A stretch of 64,000 nucleotides of DNA from RH-AL1 sp965214415 (GCA_965214415.1 CBDCBQ010000003.1:2976001-3040000), one strand, 5' to 3'; counted from the first letter of the stretch, positions 42,775 through 51,961 are shown. Program-made: numbers and translations. Notes: a model not told the origin generated them from the letters alone.

Positions 42775-44181
42775 TCAGTGCCGGTTGTAGACGTCCTCGA
42801 TCCGGATGATGTCGTCCTCGCCGAGGTAGGAGCCGGTCTGCACCTCGATCAGCTCGAGGTTGATCTTGCCGGGGTTGGCCATGCGGTGGATCGTGCCGAT
42901 CGGCAGGTAGATCGACTCGTTCTCGTGCACGAGCACGAGTTCGTTGCCGCGCGTCACCTCGGCGATGCCTTTGACGACGATCCAATGCTCGGCGCGATGG
43001 AAGTGCTTCTGCAGCGACAGCGCCGCGCCCGGCTTCACGACGATGCGCTTCACCTGATAGCGCGTGCCGTTGTCGATCGACTGATAATAGCCCCACGGGC
43101 GATACGAGCGCATGTGCTCGAGCGCCTCCTTGCGACCCTCGCGCCGCAGCCCTTCGACCAGCTGCTTGACCTTGTCGCCATGCTCGTTGCCGACGACGAG
43201 GACCGCGTCATGCGTCGTCACGACGATGATGTTGTCGACGCCGACAACCGTGGTCAGATGATCGTCCGAGCGGATGTGGACGTTCTTTGCCTCCAGCAGC
43301 GCGCCGTGGCCGCGGATCGAGTTGCCGCTGGCATCGCGCTCGGACAGCTCCCAGACCGCCGCCCAATTGCCGACGTCGGACCAGCCGATGTCGGCGGGCA
43401 CGACCGCCGCCTTGCTGGTTCGCTCCATCACCGCGTAGTCGATCGACTTCTTGGTGGCGCCAGCGAAGCTCTCGGCGTCGAGCAGGGTGAAATCGAGATC
43501 GGTCCGCGAGCGCGCGACGGCGTCGGCGGCCGCCGTGATCATCGCCGGCTCGAACTCGCGCAGCTCGGCTTCCATCACGTCGGCGCGGAAGAAGAAGTTG
43601 CCGGAGTTCCAGAGGTAGCCCTCCTCGATGTAGCGCTCCGCCGTCGGCTTGTCCGGCTTCTCGATGAAACGGTCGAGCTTGAGGACGGAGCCGCCATCGA
43701 GACTTGCGCCCGGCTTGATGTAGCCGTAGCCGGTCGCCGGGTGGTTCGGCTTGATGCCGAGGGTTACGATATGCCCGCCGCGCGCCGCCTCGGCCGCCTC
43801 CAGGCAGAGCTTCACAAACCCCGCCTTGTCGCGAACGACATGGTCGGCCGCGAGCACGGCCACGACCGTGTCCGGCCCCATGCGCATGGCGATCTCGGCC
43901 GCAACGGCGACCGCGGGGCCCGAGTCCCGGCCCTGCGGCTCCAGCACGATATGGGCGGAGCGCCCGATCTTCTGGAGCTGCTCGCCGACCAGGAACCGAT
44001 AGGCGTGATTCGAGATGACGACGGGCATGTTGAAGGCATCGTCGGCGAGCACGTCCATCGCCATCTGAAACGTCGACTTCTCACCCACCAGCGAGATGAA
44101 CTGCTTCGGCAGGCTCTCGCGCGATTCCGGCCATACACGCGTTCCGGACCCACCGCACATGATGACGGGAAGTATCTTCAT
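42775..44181 (-). CDS. manC: Mannose-1-phosphate guanylyltransferase/mannose-6-phosphate isomerase
   Basis: A 468-residue two-domain enzyme making GDP-mannose for surface polysaccharides. The N-terminal nucleotidyltransferase begins ILPVIMCGGSGTRVWPESRE and has FIEKPDKPTAERYIEEGYLW and VVPADIGWSDVGNW. The C-terminal cupin isomerase part has PWGYYQSIDNGTRYQVKRI and LSLQKHFHRAEHWIVVKG with metal-binding His and Glu. ATG 44181 matches the family start. Sulfotransferase and glycosyltransferase genes lie 5-8 kb away. Confidence 0.92.
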   Translation of the reverse strand: MKILPVIMCGGSGTRVWPESRESLPKQFISLVGEKSTFQMAMDVLADDAFNMPVVISNHAYRFLVGEQLQKIGRSAHIVLEPQGRDSGPAVAVAAEIAMRMGPDTVVAVLAADHVVRDKAGFVKLCLEAAEAARGGHIVTLGIKPNHPATGYGYIKPGASLDGGSVLKLDRFIEKPDKPTAERYIEEGYLWNSGNFFFRADVMEAELREFEPAMITAAADAVARSRTDLDFTLLDAESFAGATKKSIDYAVMERTSKAAVVPADIGWSDVGNWAAVWELSERDASGNSIRGHGALLEAKNVHIRSDDHLTTVVGVDNIIVVTTHDAVLVVGNEHGDKVKQLVEGLRREGRKEALEHMRSYRPWGYYQSIDNGTRYQVKRIVVKPGAALSLQKHFHRAEHWIVVKGIAEVTRGNELVLVHENESIYLPIGTIHRMANPGKINLELIEVQTGSYLGEDDIIRIEDVYNRH

Positions 44182-44791
44182 TCGTCCTTGCCCCTCGTTG
44201 GCCAGGCGCCCGATCGCGATTTGACCGCGCCTGCGATTGCCGCTCGACACCACGTTTCGCCGACAATCTCACTGATTCGTTGAAGCGACCCGGTTTGGCG
44301 GGCTTTTACCCGCCGAGGCCGTGACGAGATCGCAATGTGGTTACAGCTGCGTTGCAGCAAAAAACGGCATCGGCATGATCGGCGTGCTTCATCAGGTCGA
44401 AAACGACAGTCGACGACCGGCTCGAAAGCTGCCGCACGATCGGCGATCGCCAACGGGTAGGTTTCGGCCTCCCCCGGAAGGGGCCATAGGGCGTCTATCG
44501 GCGATCAGATCGCGCCAGACGACCGCTTGCGACATACGCGACGCGCCTTGCCCGCGCCCGCGCCCGCCGAGCGTACTTCGCTCGACCGCCTCAGGGGTTT
44601 TGCGGTATCGACAAGTATTGATGTGGCGAGAGTGATGTGAAGCCGAAGGTAGACCAAGGGCGCGTAACGCGTGGCTGGTAGTGCCTTGCCACCTTAAGCT
44701 GCATTTTACTTTCAGTAAACTGTTGTTCATCTTTCCCTCCCATCGTGACCCAACGTTTCTTTGGCAGCGCAGCCGAAGCAGGTCGGTGCAG
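44182..44791. other. Long intergenic region upstream of the EAL gene
   Basis: A 610-base divergent region between manC and the EAL phosphodiesterase gene. Open frames here look like GC shadows. The right third is less GC-rich and includes a palindrome at 44705-44719. No RNA gene was recognised, though the length leaves room for a small RNA. Confidence 0.4.
44705..44719. promoter_or_regulatory. Inverted repeat upstream of the EAL gene
   Basis: TTTACT-TTC-AGTAAA is a perfect 6-base inverted repeat with a 3-base spacer, 72 bases before the EAL start. It lies in an AT-rich patch where a promoter is expected, so an operator is plausible. No regulator is assigned. Confidence 0.4.
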
Positions 44792-45991
44792 ATGGCGAAT
44801 CGGGAGCCCCGGGCGTTCAGTCGACCCGGTGTCAGTAAGATCAGGGCGGCGATCCAGAGCGGGGTGACCGCCGTGTTCCAGCCCATCGAGACGTTGAGGA
44901 CGGGCGCCTGCCGCGGCTTCGAGGCGCTCGCGCGTCTCGACTGCGCCGGCGTCTCCGTGGCGCCCGACGATTTTCTGTCGCACCTCGACGACAACGGGCG
45001 CCTCGCCCTGTTCGGGACGATGCTCGGGCAAAGCATCGCCTTGATGAAGAGCCTCGGTTCCGCGGCCGACGGCCTCTACGTATCGATCAATGTCGAGATC
45101 TCACTCGCGGCAAGCGAGTATTTCGTCGACGTGCTTCAATATTTTCTCGAGCGCTACGACTTCTCCGGCGAGAACCTCGTCCTCGAACTCCTTGAGAACG
45201 AGGACATCAAGGACCTCGTCCGCCTGAAGAGCTGCCTGTCCGCCGTGAAGGCGCTCGGCCTGCAACTCGCGATCGACGACGTCGGCGCCGGCTACGCCTC
45301 GATGACGCGCATCCGCGAGCTGCCGATCGACATGTTCAAGCTCGACCGTGGCTTCTGCCTGGGCCTCGAACAGCGTCCGTCGGAGCTGATGTTCGTCATC
45401 AGCATGTTGGGGCTGGCGCGCGGCATCGGCAAGCCGATGATCGTCGAGGGGATCGAGACGCCGGAGGTCTACGACGCGCTCCGCGTGCTCGGCGTCGAAT
45501 GCGGACAGGGCTACGGCATCGCGCGGCCGATGCTGGCGGCGGAGGTCGCGAGCTGGGTCGCCGGGCGCGTGCTCCGCGTCCCCGATCCAACCCCGACCTG
45601 CCTGCTCGGCGCCTTCGCCAGCCATCTCACGGTGGTGGAGGCCTGCCGCAACCTGCGCCACCAGCCGCTGCCCGTCGCCTGGCTGCCGGAAGCAGTGCGC
45701 GATCCCCTCAACTGCGTGATCGGCCACCTGTTCGGCGCGCGCGGCTGGCACGACACGCCATTCGGCGCGGCGCACCGACAGTTCCACGACGTACTCGAGC
45801 ATTACGCCGCCGATCCGGCGCGGTGGGAGGCCGGTGCCGCGCGCTTCAGCTCGAGCATGGCGGTGGCGATCGCCGCCGACCCGCGGGCGATGGGCTGCGC
45901 GGCGCCAAAATCCCGGCGTACGCGAACGCCTTGCAAATCCCATGAGACGCCGCCGACAGCGCGACGCGCGCGGCTCGCGGCGGGAGGCTGA
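44792..45991 (+). CDS. EAL-domain cyclic-di-GMP phosphodiesterase
   Basis: A 399-residue cytoplasmic protein. The EAL domain covers about 18-255: CRGFEALARL (EAL motif), YVSINVEIS (Asn), LVLELLENED (Glu), LAIDDVGAGYASM (DD), FKLDRGFCLG (Lys), MIVEGIETPE (Glu) and GQGYGIARPM (Gln). The metal and catalytic residues are present, so c-di-GMP hydrolysis is expected. Residues 265-370 form an unassigned helical domain (ASHLTVVEACRNLRH, RQFHDVLEHYAAD) that may sense a ligand. ATG 44792 is the natural start. Such enzymes often control surface polysaccharide and motility. Confidence 0.86.
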   Translation: MANREPRAFSRPGVSKIRAAIQSGVTAVFQPIETLRTGACRGFEALARLDCAGVSVAPDDFLSHLDDNGRLALFGTMLGQSIALMKSLGSAADGLYVSINVEISLAASEYFVDVLQYFLERYDFSGENLVLELLENEDIKDLVRLKSCLSAVKALGLQLAIDDVGAGYASMTRIRELPIDMFKLDRGFCLGLEQRPSELMFVISMLGLARGIGKPMIVEGIETPEVYDALRVLGVECGQGYGIARPMLAAEVASWVAGRVLRVPDPTPTCLLGAFASHLTVVEACRNLRHQPLPVAWLPEAVRDPLNCVIGHLFGARGWHDTPFGAAHRQFHDVLEHYAADPARWEAGAARFSSSMAVAIAADPRAMGCAAPKSRRTRTPCKSHETPPTARRARLAAGG

Positions 45992-45994
45992 CGC

Positions 45995-46741
45995 TCAGCT
46001 CGACAGCTTCGCCATCAGCGCCTCGGAAATCTCGAAATTGGCGTAGACGTTCTGCACGTCGTCGTTCTCCTCCAGGGCGTCGACGAGCTTCAGGATCTTC
46101 TCACCCGCCTCGTCGTCGACCGCGATCGTCGACTGCGGCTTCCAGATCAAGGCCGCCTTGCGCGGCTCGCCGAAGCGACCCTCGAGCGACATCGCGATGT
46201 CGCGCAGGCCCTCCATCGATGTCAGGATCTCGTGGCCGTCGTCGGTCGTGATCGCGTCGTCGGCGCCGGCATCGATCGCCGCCTCGACGATCTCGTCCTC
46301 GGACGCGACCTTCTTTTCGAACTCGATCAGCCCGACGTGGTCGAACATGAACGAGACCGCGCCCGTCTCGGCGAGCGCGCCGCCGGACTTGGTGAAATAG
46401 GAGCGCACCTCGCCCGCCGTGCGGTTGCGGTTGTCGGTGAGCGCCTCGATTATGACGGCGACGCCGCCTGGCGCGTAGCCCTCGTAGCGCACCTCGTCGT
46501 AATTCTCGGCGTCGGTGCCGGACGCCTTCTTGATCGCCCGCTCGATATTGTCCCTGGGCATGTTCTCCTGCCGCGCGGCGATGACCGCGGCACGCAACCG
46601 CGCGTTCATCGCCGGATCAGGCAGGCCCATCTTGGCGGCGACCGTGATCTCGCGGGCGAGCTTGGAGAACAGCTTGGAGCGGATCGCATCCTGCTTGCCC
46701 TTCTTGTGCATGATATTCTTGAACTGGCTGTGGCCCGCCAT
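45995..46741 (-). CDS. yebC: YebC/PmpR family DNA-binding protein
   Basis: A 248-residue YebC protein starting MAGHSQFKNIMHKKGKQDA, with ARQENMPRDNIERAIKKASG and YEGYAPGGVAVIIEALTDNR. Members bind DNA as regulators, and some YebC proteins are reported to help translation of proline stretches. In many proteobacteria yebC lies next to ruvC, which is not present here. It converges with the EAL gene with three bases between stops. Confidence 0.93.
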   Translation of the reverse strand: MAGHSQFKNIMHKKGKQDAIRSKLFSKLAREITVAAKMGLPDPAMNARLRAAVIAARQENMPRDNIERAIKKASGTDAENYDEVRYEGYAPGGVAVIIEALTDNRNRTAGEVRSYFTKSGGALAETGAVSFMFDHVGLIEFEKKVASEDEIVEAAIDAGADDAITTDDGHEILTSMEGLRDIAMSLEGRFGEPRKAALIWKPQSTIAVDDEAGEKILKLVDALEENDDVQNVYANFEISEALMAKLSS

Positions 46742-46937
46742 CGCCGTCTCGTCCTCGTCGGTCCTTCAGGTTGCTCGATGGCGCCTTGATAGGCGGAGGC
46801 GCCTCCGAAGGGAAGGCGGGGGAAAGATGCCGATGACCACGAAACCGTAATGGCGATCGCGCAGCTAGGTACCCTCGGAACATGCCCGTCTCGATGATCT
46901 CATCAAAGACTGGACGCCGTGAGCCTACCAATACCCG

Positions 46938-47357
46938 CTAATCGGCGACAATTGCGGTCTCCTCGGCCGGGATCGCTTGCACGAGCGTGTCGGCGATCCT
47001 GCCAAGGGAGCGTCGGTCGGCGTCGAGGATCAAAATATCCGCGAGATGATCAGGCACATCCCTCCTTACGCCGTCCGGAGGCAAAATCGCCAAGATCCGC
47101 TTGCCGAGCGCTTTAGCCGCGCCCGCTTCAAACCAAACGTTGTTCCGATTGGGCACGTCGTGACCCGGAATGATAAGGCCGAGGGCCGATGCCTGCTCTA
47201 TCGCGGTCCTCAAGGACCCTGCCCAGGAGTCGACCGAAGTCATATCGGCAAAAGCAAAGACTTCGGTTCCCCGTGCAGCAAGCAGCTTGGCAAGGTCGCC
47301 GGCAAACGCGACATCCGCCTTCGATCGGGAGATGAAAACCTTTTTCGGGTTAGACAT
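46938..47357 (-). CDS. TIR-domain protein (second of a pair)
   Basis: A 139-residue stand-alone TIR domain: KVFISRSKADVAFAGDLAKL, then VFAFADMTSVDSWAGSL, LGLIIPGHDVPNRNNVWFEA and GKRILAILPPDG. The Glu of WFEAGAA sits where the NAD-cleaving residue lies in TIR proteins. No other domain is attached. Its ATG overlaps the stop of the other TIR gene by eight bases (ATGTCTAA), so the two are translated together. A role in defence by NAD depletion or signalling is inferred from the family. Confidence 0.72.
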   Translation of the reverse strand: MSNPKKVFISRSKADVAFAGDLAKLLAARGTEVFAFADMTSVDSWAGSLRTAIEQASALGLIIPGHDVPNRNNVWFEAGAAKALGKRILAILPPDGVRRDVPDHLADILILDADRRSLGRIADTLVQAIPAEETAIVAD

Positions 47358-47766
47358 TTCCCGCCCCCTCGGTTCTTGCTTGGAGTTCCGACATGTAACG
47401 ATCGAGATCGTTTATGCTCATAACATTCGTGGGCGCCAGCATCGCTAGTCCCCCGTGGTGCTTGTCGATCTCGTCCAAAGAGACACCGTAGATCACGCCG
47501 ACGTAGCGTTTTCGAAGCATCCAAACCGCGGCCATCTCGACCCAGACCCACACCTAGTTCCGGTCCACGGACCACGGCGTCAAGAGCGAGATGAGTCCGT
47601 CGCAAGACGACAAGCCGGAGTGCACTTCCTCGATCCGGTTCCCGCTCTTGATGTCGAAAATGTCGACGAACGTTTCCGCGCGCGTCGATCGGCGAATGTT
47701 ATCGGCGACTTGCTGGGCGATCCATCGATCGTGCCATCCATGAGAGACAAAGACCCCGTACGGCAA
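47350..47766 (-). pseudogene. TIR-domain gene interrupted by an amber codon
   Basis: The frame starts at TTG 47766 with GGAGG five bases upstream and reads GVFVSHGWHDRWIAQQVADN, then FVDIFDIKSGNRIEEVHSGL and LISLLTPWSVDRN. An in-frame TAG lies at 47554-47556. The same frame continues VWVWVEMAAVWMLRKRYVGV to TAA at 47350, 138 codons in total. The catalytic Glu (WVEM) is after the stop, so the truncated product should be inactive unless the amber is read through or is a sequencing error. The downstream TIR gene overlaps its end. Confidence 0.6.
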
Positions 47767-47828
47767 TCATGCCTCCGCAAGGAGAAGCCGAACAAGGCTG
47801 CCATATCCGCGCGCGTCCGCCAGACGCC

Positions 47829-48485
47829 CTACTCCCCGATCTTCTCCCTCGCCCGCCGATAGGCCGGACGGGCGCGGATCTTGGCCAGGAATTCCACCAG
47901 CTTCGGCCATTTCTCGTCGAGGCCGCCGCGCTGCTGGGCCATTTCCATCGGGAAGCTCATCTGGATGTCGGCGCCGGTCATCGTGTCGCCGGCGAACCAG
48001 GCGCGCTTGCCGAGTACGCCCTCGAGAAAGTCGAGCTGGCTCTTGATGTTGGGCGCGATGAAGCCCTGGTTGACAGGCTTGGCGATCGCCTTGGCGAGCG
48101 GGCGCACCAGCGCCGGCGACATTTCGACGATCCGGGTGAAGATGAGCCGCAGCAGAAGCGGCGGCATCTGCGAGCCTTCGGCGAAGTGCAGGAAGGTCAT
48201 GTACTCGAGATGCTCCGGCGTGCCCGCGGCCGGCCGAAGATTGCTGTCCTTGCCGTAGCGCGTGATCAGTTCGTCGATGATCGCGCCCGACTCGATCAGC
48301 ACGCGACCGTCGTCGACGACGACCGGCGCCTTGCCGAGCGGGTGCACGGCCTTGAGCTCGGGGGGCGCGAGCATCGTCTTGGGGTTACGCCTGTACCGTT
48401 TGATCTCGTAGGGTTGGCCGAGCTCCTCGAGCAGCCAGACGATGCGCTGCGAGCGCGAGCGCTCGAGATGATGGACGACGATCAC
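47829..48485 (-). CDS. Glutathione S-transferase family protein
   Basis: A 218-residue GST. The thioredoxin-like N-terminus reads VVHHLERSRSQRIVWLLEEL with the catalytic Ser region SRSQR. HPLGKAPVVVDDGRVLIESG has the cis-Pro and the Glu-Ser glutathione contacts. The helical domain contains FAGDTMTGADIQMSFPMEMA. It ends ARPAYRRAREKIGE. It overlaps the upstream DUF2721 gene's stop by four bases, so the two form a small operon. Substrate unknown. Confidence 0.9.
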   Translation of the reverse strand: MIVVHHLERSRSQRIVWLLEELGQPYEIKRYRRNPKTMLAPPELKAVHPLGKAPVVVDDGRVLIESGAIIDELITRYGKDSNLRPAAGTPEHLEYMTFLHFAEGSQMPPLLLRLIFTRIVEMSPALVRPLAKAIAKPVNQGFIAPNIKSQLDFLEGVLGKRAWFAGDTMTGADIQMSFPMEMAQQRGGLDEKWPKLVEFLAKIRARPAYRRAREKIGE

Positions 48486-48955
48486 TGCAGAAGGCTCCGA
48501 TCCAAACGTTCGAACTTGTGGGCGACGTCGACCCGGATGCCGCGCGTCGCATAGAGCACCTCGGCGAGGAACGCGGCCAGCGCGCCGATCGTGCAGATGA
48601 TGGCGATCCCGAACAGGATGAAGAGCAGCGCCGCCGTTGCCCGCGCCCGCAGCAGGGCGAGGAACAGCGCCAGCACGGTGCCGCAGGTGCTGGCGCCTGC
48701 GATCGATCCGAGGATGACGGCGAACTCCAGCGCATGCGAGCGCCGCCGCAAGTAGTGCAGCCGACGCCTGAGCGCGACATCGGTGATCTGGTTGCCGTCG
48801 GCGACATCGCCGAGCGACTTGACGAGATCCGACACGCGGGCGAGCCGCGTCGTGAAGACGCTCAGCAGGCTCGACACCGCGGTCAACAGGAAGATCGGCG
48901 TCAGCGAGGACTGAATGACGTGGACGATGGGGTCGAGATCAGAGGTATCGAGCAT
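48482..48955 (-). CDS. DUF2721 membrane protein
   Basis: A 157-residue membrane protein of the DUF2721 family with an N-terminal helix (IVHVIQSSLTPIFLLTAVSS), a cytoplasmic loop with LRRRLHYLRRRSHALEFAV and two more helices (GTVLALFLALLRARATAALL, FGIAIICTIGALAAFLAE). Function unknown. Operonic with the GST gene. Confidence 0.8.
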   Translation of the reverse strand: MLDTSDLDPIVHVIQSSLTPIFLLTAVSSLLSVFTTRLARVSDLVKSLGDVADGNQITDVALRRRLHYLRRRSHALEFAVILGSIAGASTCGTVLALFLALLRARATAALLFILFGIAIICTIGALAAFLAEVLYATRGIRVDVAHKFERLDRSLLQ

Positions 48956-48988
48956 GCCGGGGGTGATGCTCGCCCGTCGCCGCGCTTG

Positions 48989-49816
48989 TCAACGTGGGCG
49001 AGGGTCCAAACTCGCTCGGCTCGGCCGCGTGAGGGCTGCTTTCGGCGCGTACCCGCCAAGCTCGAGCAGATGCTCGTAGCTGGGTACGGCCTCCAGCCGC
49101 GCCACAAGTTCCGGATCATGGCGGTCGAGCGGCGCGACGATCTCGTTGGAATCGATCGCCCGCCTGTGGCCGGTCAGGGGAGCGACCTCAGCGAGCCTCT
49201 CGCTCCAACCTCTCTCGACGGAGAGGCCGAGCACGCCGCGGAGCGCCTTTACGACTTGCTCCGGCGCCGCGATGAAATCCTCATAACGGAACAGGGGTAC
49301 GTTGCGGTTGTCCTCGTGGAAGGCGATGTGACCGGCCACGAAATCCTCCGGGGTCAGCACATCGGCCAGCGGCGGGTGGGTCAGGAGGCTGCGCAGGCAA
49401 TGGTACGGATGGCGGACGAGCAGAGCCGAACGGATCATGCCAAACGGCTTCAGCGCGTGCGACAGGCAGGCTTGGACCGGTCTGGGCCAAAGGAAGGGAA
49501 CGCCGATGTAATCGATGTAGCTGTAATCTCGGATCAGCAGAGGCTGCTCGAGTGCATCGGTCAGCGCGGCCATGAACGCACCGAAGACGTTGGGAGCCCC
49601 GAGCGTGTGCACGTCGACGCCTCGCCATGCTTCTGGGAGCAGATCGAAGTGATCCTTATTCATCTGAACGATAGGGTTTAGCGCGCCGGCAAAAAGGTTG
49701 GCGCTTCGCGGATTGACCTCGCTAAGCACAAGTGCACCGCTGGCAGCGAGCGCTCGCGACACGATGGTGCCGCCGCAGCCACCGAGAGTCTTCAGGACAT
49801 TAAATGTTCGGGTCAT
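48989..49816 (-). CDS. Sulfotransferase-like protein
   Basis: A 275-residue protein with a P-loop-like start (VLKTLGGCGGTIVSRALAAS) in the place of the PAPS 5'-phosphosulfate loop, and RSALLVRHPYHCLRSLLTHP matching the 3'-phosphate motif RxP...S. VPLFRYEDFIAAPEQVVKAL is a typical sulfotransferase stretch (YED). It probably transfers sulfate to a sugar or lipid. ATG 49816 starts directly before the P-loop strand; an upstream start adds nine residues. Other polysaccharide genes follow on the same strand. Confidence 0.75.
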   Translation of the reverse strand: MTRTFNVLKTLGGCGGTIVSRALAASGALVLSEVNPRSANLFAGALNPIVQMNKDHFDLLPEAWRGVDVHTLGAPNVFGAFMAALTDALEQPLLIRDYSYIDYIGVPFLWPRPVQACLSHALKPFGMIRSALLVRHPYHCLRSLLTHPPLADVLTPEDFVAGHIAFHEDNRNVPLFRYEDFIAAPEQVVKALRGVLGLSVERGWSERLAEVAPLTGHRRAIDSNEIVAPLDRHDPELVARLEAVPSYEHLLELGGYAPKAALTRPSRASLDPRPR

Positions 49817-49905
49817 TTTTGATCGCGCCGCCCAGTCGCCCAAGCAGCCGCATTACAGCGTCGACACGAGCTCTAAAACCCTACCTTGAAACTAGTATCT
49901 AACTG

Positions 49906-50910
49906 TTAACGACCGTAAAGGGGAGCAACCCACGTTTTCCAAAGCTTTTGCATGTAGGCTTGAAATAGATCTGCTTGTACATGCCTATCGGTTCCACCCT
50001 GGATTGCACCCTGTCGAAACATCTCGGCGAACATCTCAATATCCGCCTCTAGTCGCGTCGCGAGATCGGCATTATTTGTCAGGCCGCGAAAGAAACCGAT
50101 CAAGTGAAGGATCGACGTCGACTCCATGTCGAAGGCGCCGCTTCGCAGGTGCGGCGGTCTCACGTTGAAGCGATCGGGCAGCATCGAAAAAGAATGACCG
50201 CTGCCCACGCATAGTTCGTGGATCGCGGTGGCGAGACCAACCTGATCTGAATCGCGAACAAGCCGCCGTGGGTGTTCGTCACCAGCGTAACGCTGGAACA
50301 GCCAGCCGAGATGTCTTTCCCATGTTTGGGCGAGAGAAGCGTTGCGTTTCGAATAGACGACGCCGCCATTGAAATAAGGGAACATCGGTTGGGCGGGCGC
50401 GCCTTCGCTGCCCTCCACCGGCATGATCATGGCGGCTGGGACCGTGAGGCCCATCCCGCCATATATCTCGATCCAATATCGCTCCGTTATGATCCCCCGG
50501 CTGGCGCGGGCGACCGCATAGTCCTCAGGCAGATCTTCCAGCTCTCGAAGGGAGCCGAGGATCAATATGTCCGCGTCGAGAAGCAGGATCGGGTCTTCAT
50601 GCCCCGCGACCTTGAAGCCTCTCAGCTTATTCGCGGTGCTCCCTCGCGCGGCCCGTGCGCCAATCTCGACATGAGCTCCCGCCTGCTCGGCCAGTCGGAC
50701 GACCCGCAACGGCGGGTTTCCGATACATGCCAGCGTAAGATCCGGCATGCGCGAATGCACGGAGGCCTCGATCCACGACGCTAGAAAAAAGAGTGTCCGC
50801 GCCTCGAACATCGCAGTCGACTCGCCGCTGAAGTCGGGGACGAAGACCGCGCGAAATGTGTACGATCGCAACGAGTTCTCCTGAGCAAGCTGGTACGAGT
50901 GCGTCGTCAT
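49906..50910 (-). CDS. Glycosyltransferase-like protein (GT-A fold)
   Basis: A 334-residue protein. EDPILLLDADILILGSLREL contains a DAD (DxD-type) metal and nucleotide-sugar site. PMFPYFNGGVVYSKRNASLA and SDQVGLATAIHELC are features of GT-A transferases related to families 8 and 77-like enzymes. Lower GC than the core genes suggests transfer. Sugar donor and acceptor are unknown; sulfotransferases on both sides point to a sulfated glycan. Confidence 0.65.
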   Translation of the reverse strand: MTTHSYQLAQENSLRSYTFRAVFVPDFSGESTAMFEARTLFFLASWIEASVHSRMPDLTLACIGNPPLRVVRLAEQAGAHVEIGARAARGSTANKLRGFKVAGHEDPILLLDADILILGSLRELEDLPEDYAVARASRGIITERYWIEIYGGMGLTVPAAMIMPVEGSEGAPAQPMFPYFNGGVVYSKRNASLAQTWERHLGWLFQRYAGDEHPRRLVRDSDQVGLATAIHELCVGSGHSFSMLPDRFNVRPPHLRSGAFDMESTSILHLIGFFRGLTNNADLATRLEADIEMFAEMFRQGAIQGGTDRHVQADLFQAYMQKLWKTWVAPLYGR

Positions 50911-51041
50911 TCATACTGGACCCTAAAACTGGCGATGAAGCGAGCCTGAGGCCAATGCGCGCTCGATGCTTGCGATGACTGACGAGCACCATGGTCCTCC
51001 GAGACTATAAACCATTGACATCGCACACGTGCAGTTCTGGC

Positions 51042-51710
51042 CTAAATCAACGCCTCGGTCCACTCAGGCGCGCGGGGATAGCCAAACCAATCGAAGTCCG
51101 GCGCGTACATCCGACGAACAATGTCGAGCGTCTCTTTGTCGTAATAGCTCGCAAGTGGAAGATGCGCGGGCCGATGTTGCGCCTTGTATCGACCGAGGCG
51201 TTCAGGCTCGAATGCCAAGCCGCGGCTCTGGCAGAACGAGGCGAGATCCGCCGAAAGCGTTTCGTATCGGAGGAAGACATCGCAGCACGGCGCATCGTCG
51301 ATCGTATAGATGGCCCGATCGACGGGCGGAGCCTCTTTCCGCACATAGTCCAAAAAACGATCGCGGACCGACGGGGGAGGTGGCGGATCGTCCTTGTGGG
51401 CCATCCAAAACGCCGAAACGACCTTGTCGAAAGGATCGCGGATGCACGCGACTTTCGTGTACCCAGCCCAGATCGCCTCGCCGATGGCCGCCCTCACCCG
51501 TTCGGCCGGCATGTGATTATAGTATCGATGATGATCGACGTCCGGGCCTCGCGCCCCGACGATTCCGGCTGGCGAGACATGTTCCGCGCACGCGTGCGTC
51601 GGTGTGCGTGCGTCGTCACGACAGTGCGGCTCGAGAAAAATCTCGACGCTCGTTCCGGCCGTCTTGACGGTCTTTAGATAGATGAAGCGCTCGCGGTGAC
51701 TGACGAGCAT
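51042..51710 (-). CDS. Sulfotransferase family protein
   Basis: A 222-residue protein. RERFIYLKTVKTAGTSVEIF is the phosphosulfate-binding loop seen in carbohydrate sulfotransferases. GYTKVACIRDPFDKVVSAFW is the 3'-phosphate-binding motif with RDP...S. DVFLRYETLSADLASFCQS is the conserved YE region. It transfers sulfate from PAPS to a glycan or other acceptor. It belongs to the same-strand group with the glycosyltransferase and the other sulfotransferase, separated by about 130 bases. Confidence 0.82.
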   Translation of the reverse strand: MLVSHRERFIYLKTVKTAGTSVEIFLEPHCRDDARTPTHACAEHVSPAGIVGARGPDVDHHRYYNHMPAERVRAAIGEAIWAGYTKVACIRDPFDKVVSAFWMAHKDDPPPPPSVRDRFLDYVRKEAPPVDRAIYTIDDAPCCDVFLRYETLSADLASFCQSRGLAFEPERLGRYKAQHRPAHLPLASYYDKETLDIVRRMYAPDFDWFGYPRAPEWTEALI

Positions 51711-51818
51711 CAGAACGAGCTGCCGTCAGCTTTGGACCTAGTCCAGAAAGTCCGCATGGCCTGGATCTCCTCTCGCAAATGAAATGCCGAGCGGAACGCG
51801 AGGAAGCGCTCGACGAGG

Positions 51819-51852
51819 GCAGCGGGCATTCGAAGGCAGCGGGCATTCGAAG
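51819..51852. repeat. Tandem 17-base duplication
   Basis: Two exact copies of GCAGCGGGCATTCGAAG lie side by side in the 251-base interval between the sulfotransferase and the WD40-like gene. The surrounding minus-strand frame (LWRAIARSVGHHEGTAAGRL) may be a gene fragment that the duplication shifts out of frame; I do not recognise it. Confidence 0.7.
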
Positions 51853-51961
51853 GCGATTGACGACGCGAAGACGATGTTGCGGTCGGCGATCAGCGACGCG
51901 AGCCGGCCGGCGGCGGTGCCCTCATGATGTCCGACCGATCGCGCAATGGCCCGCCACAGCT

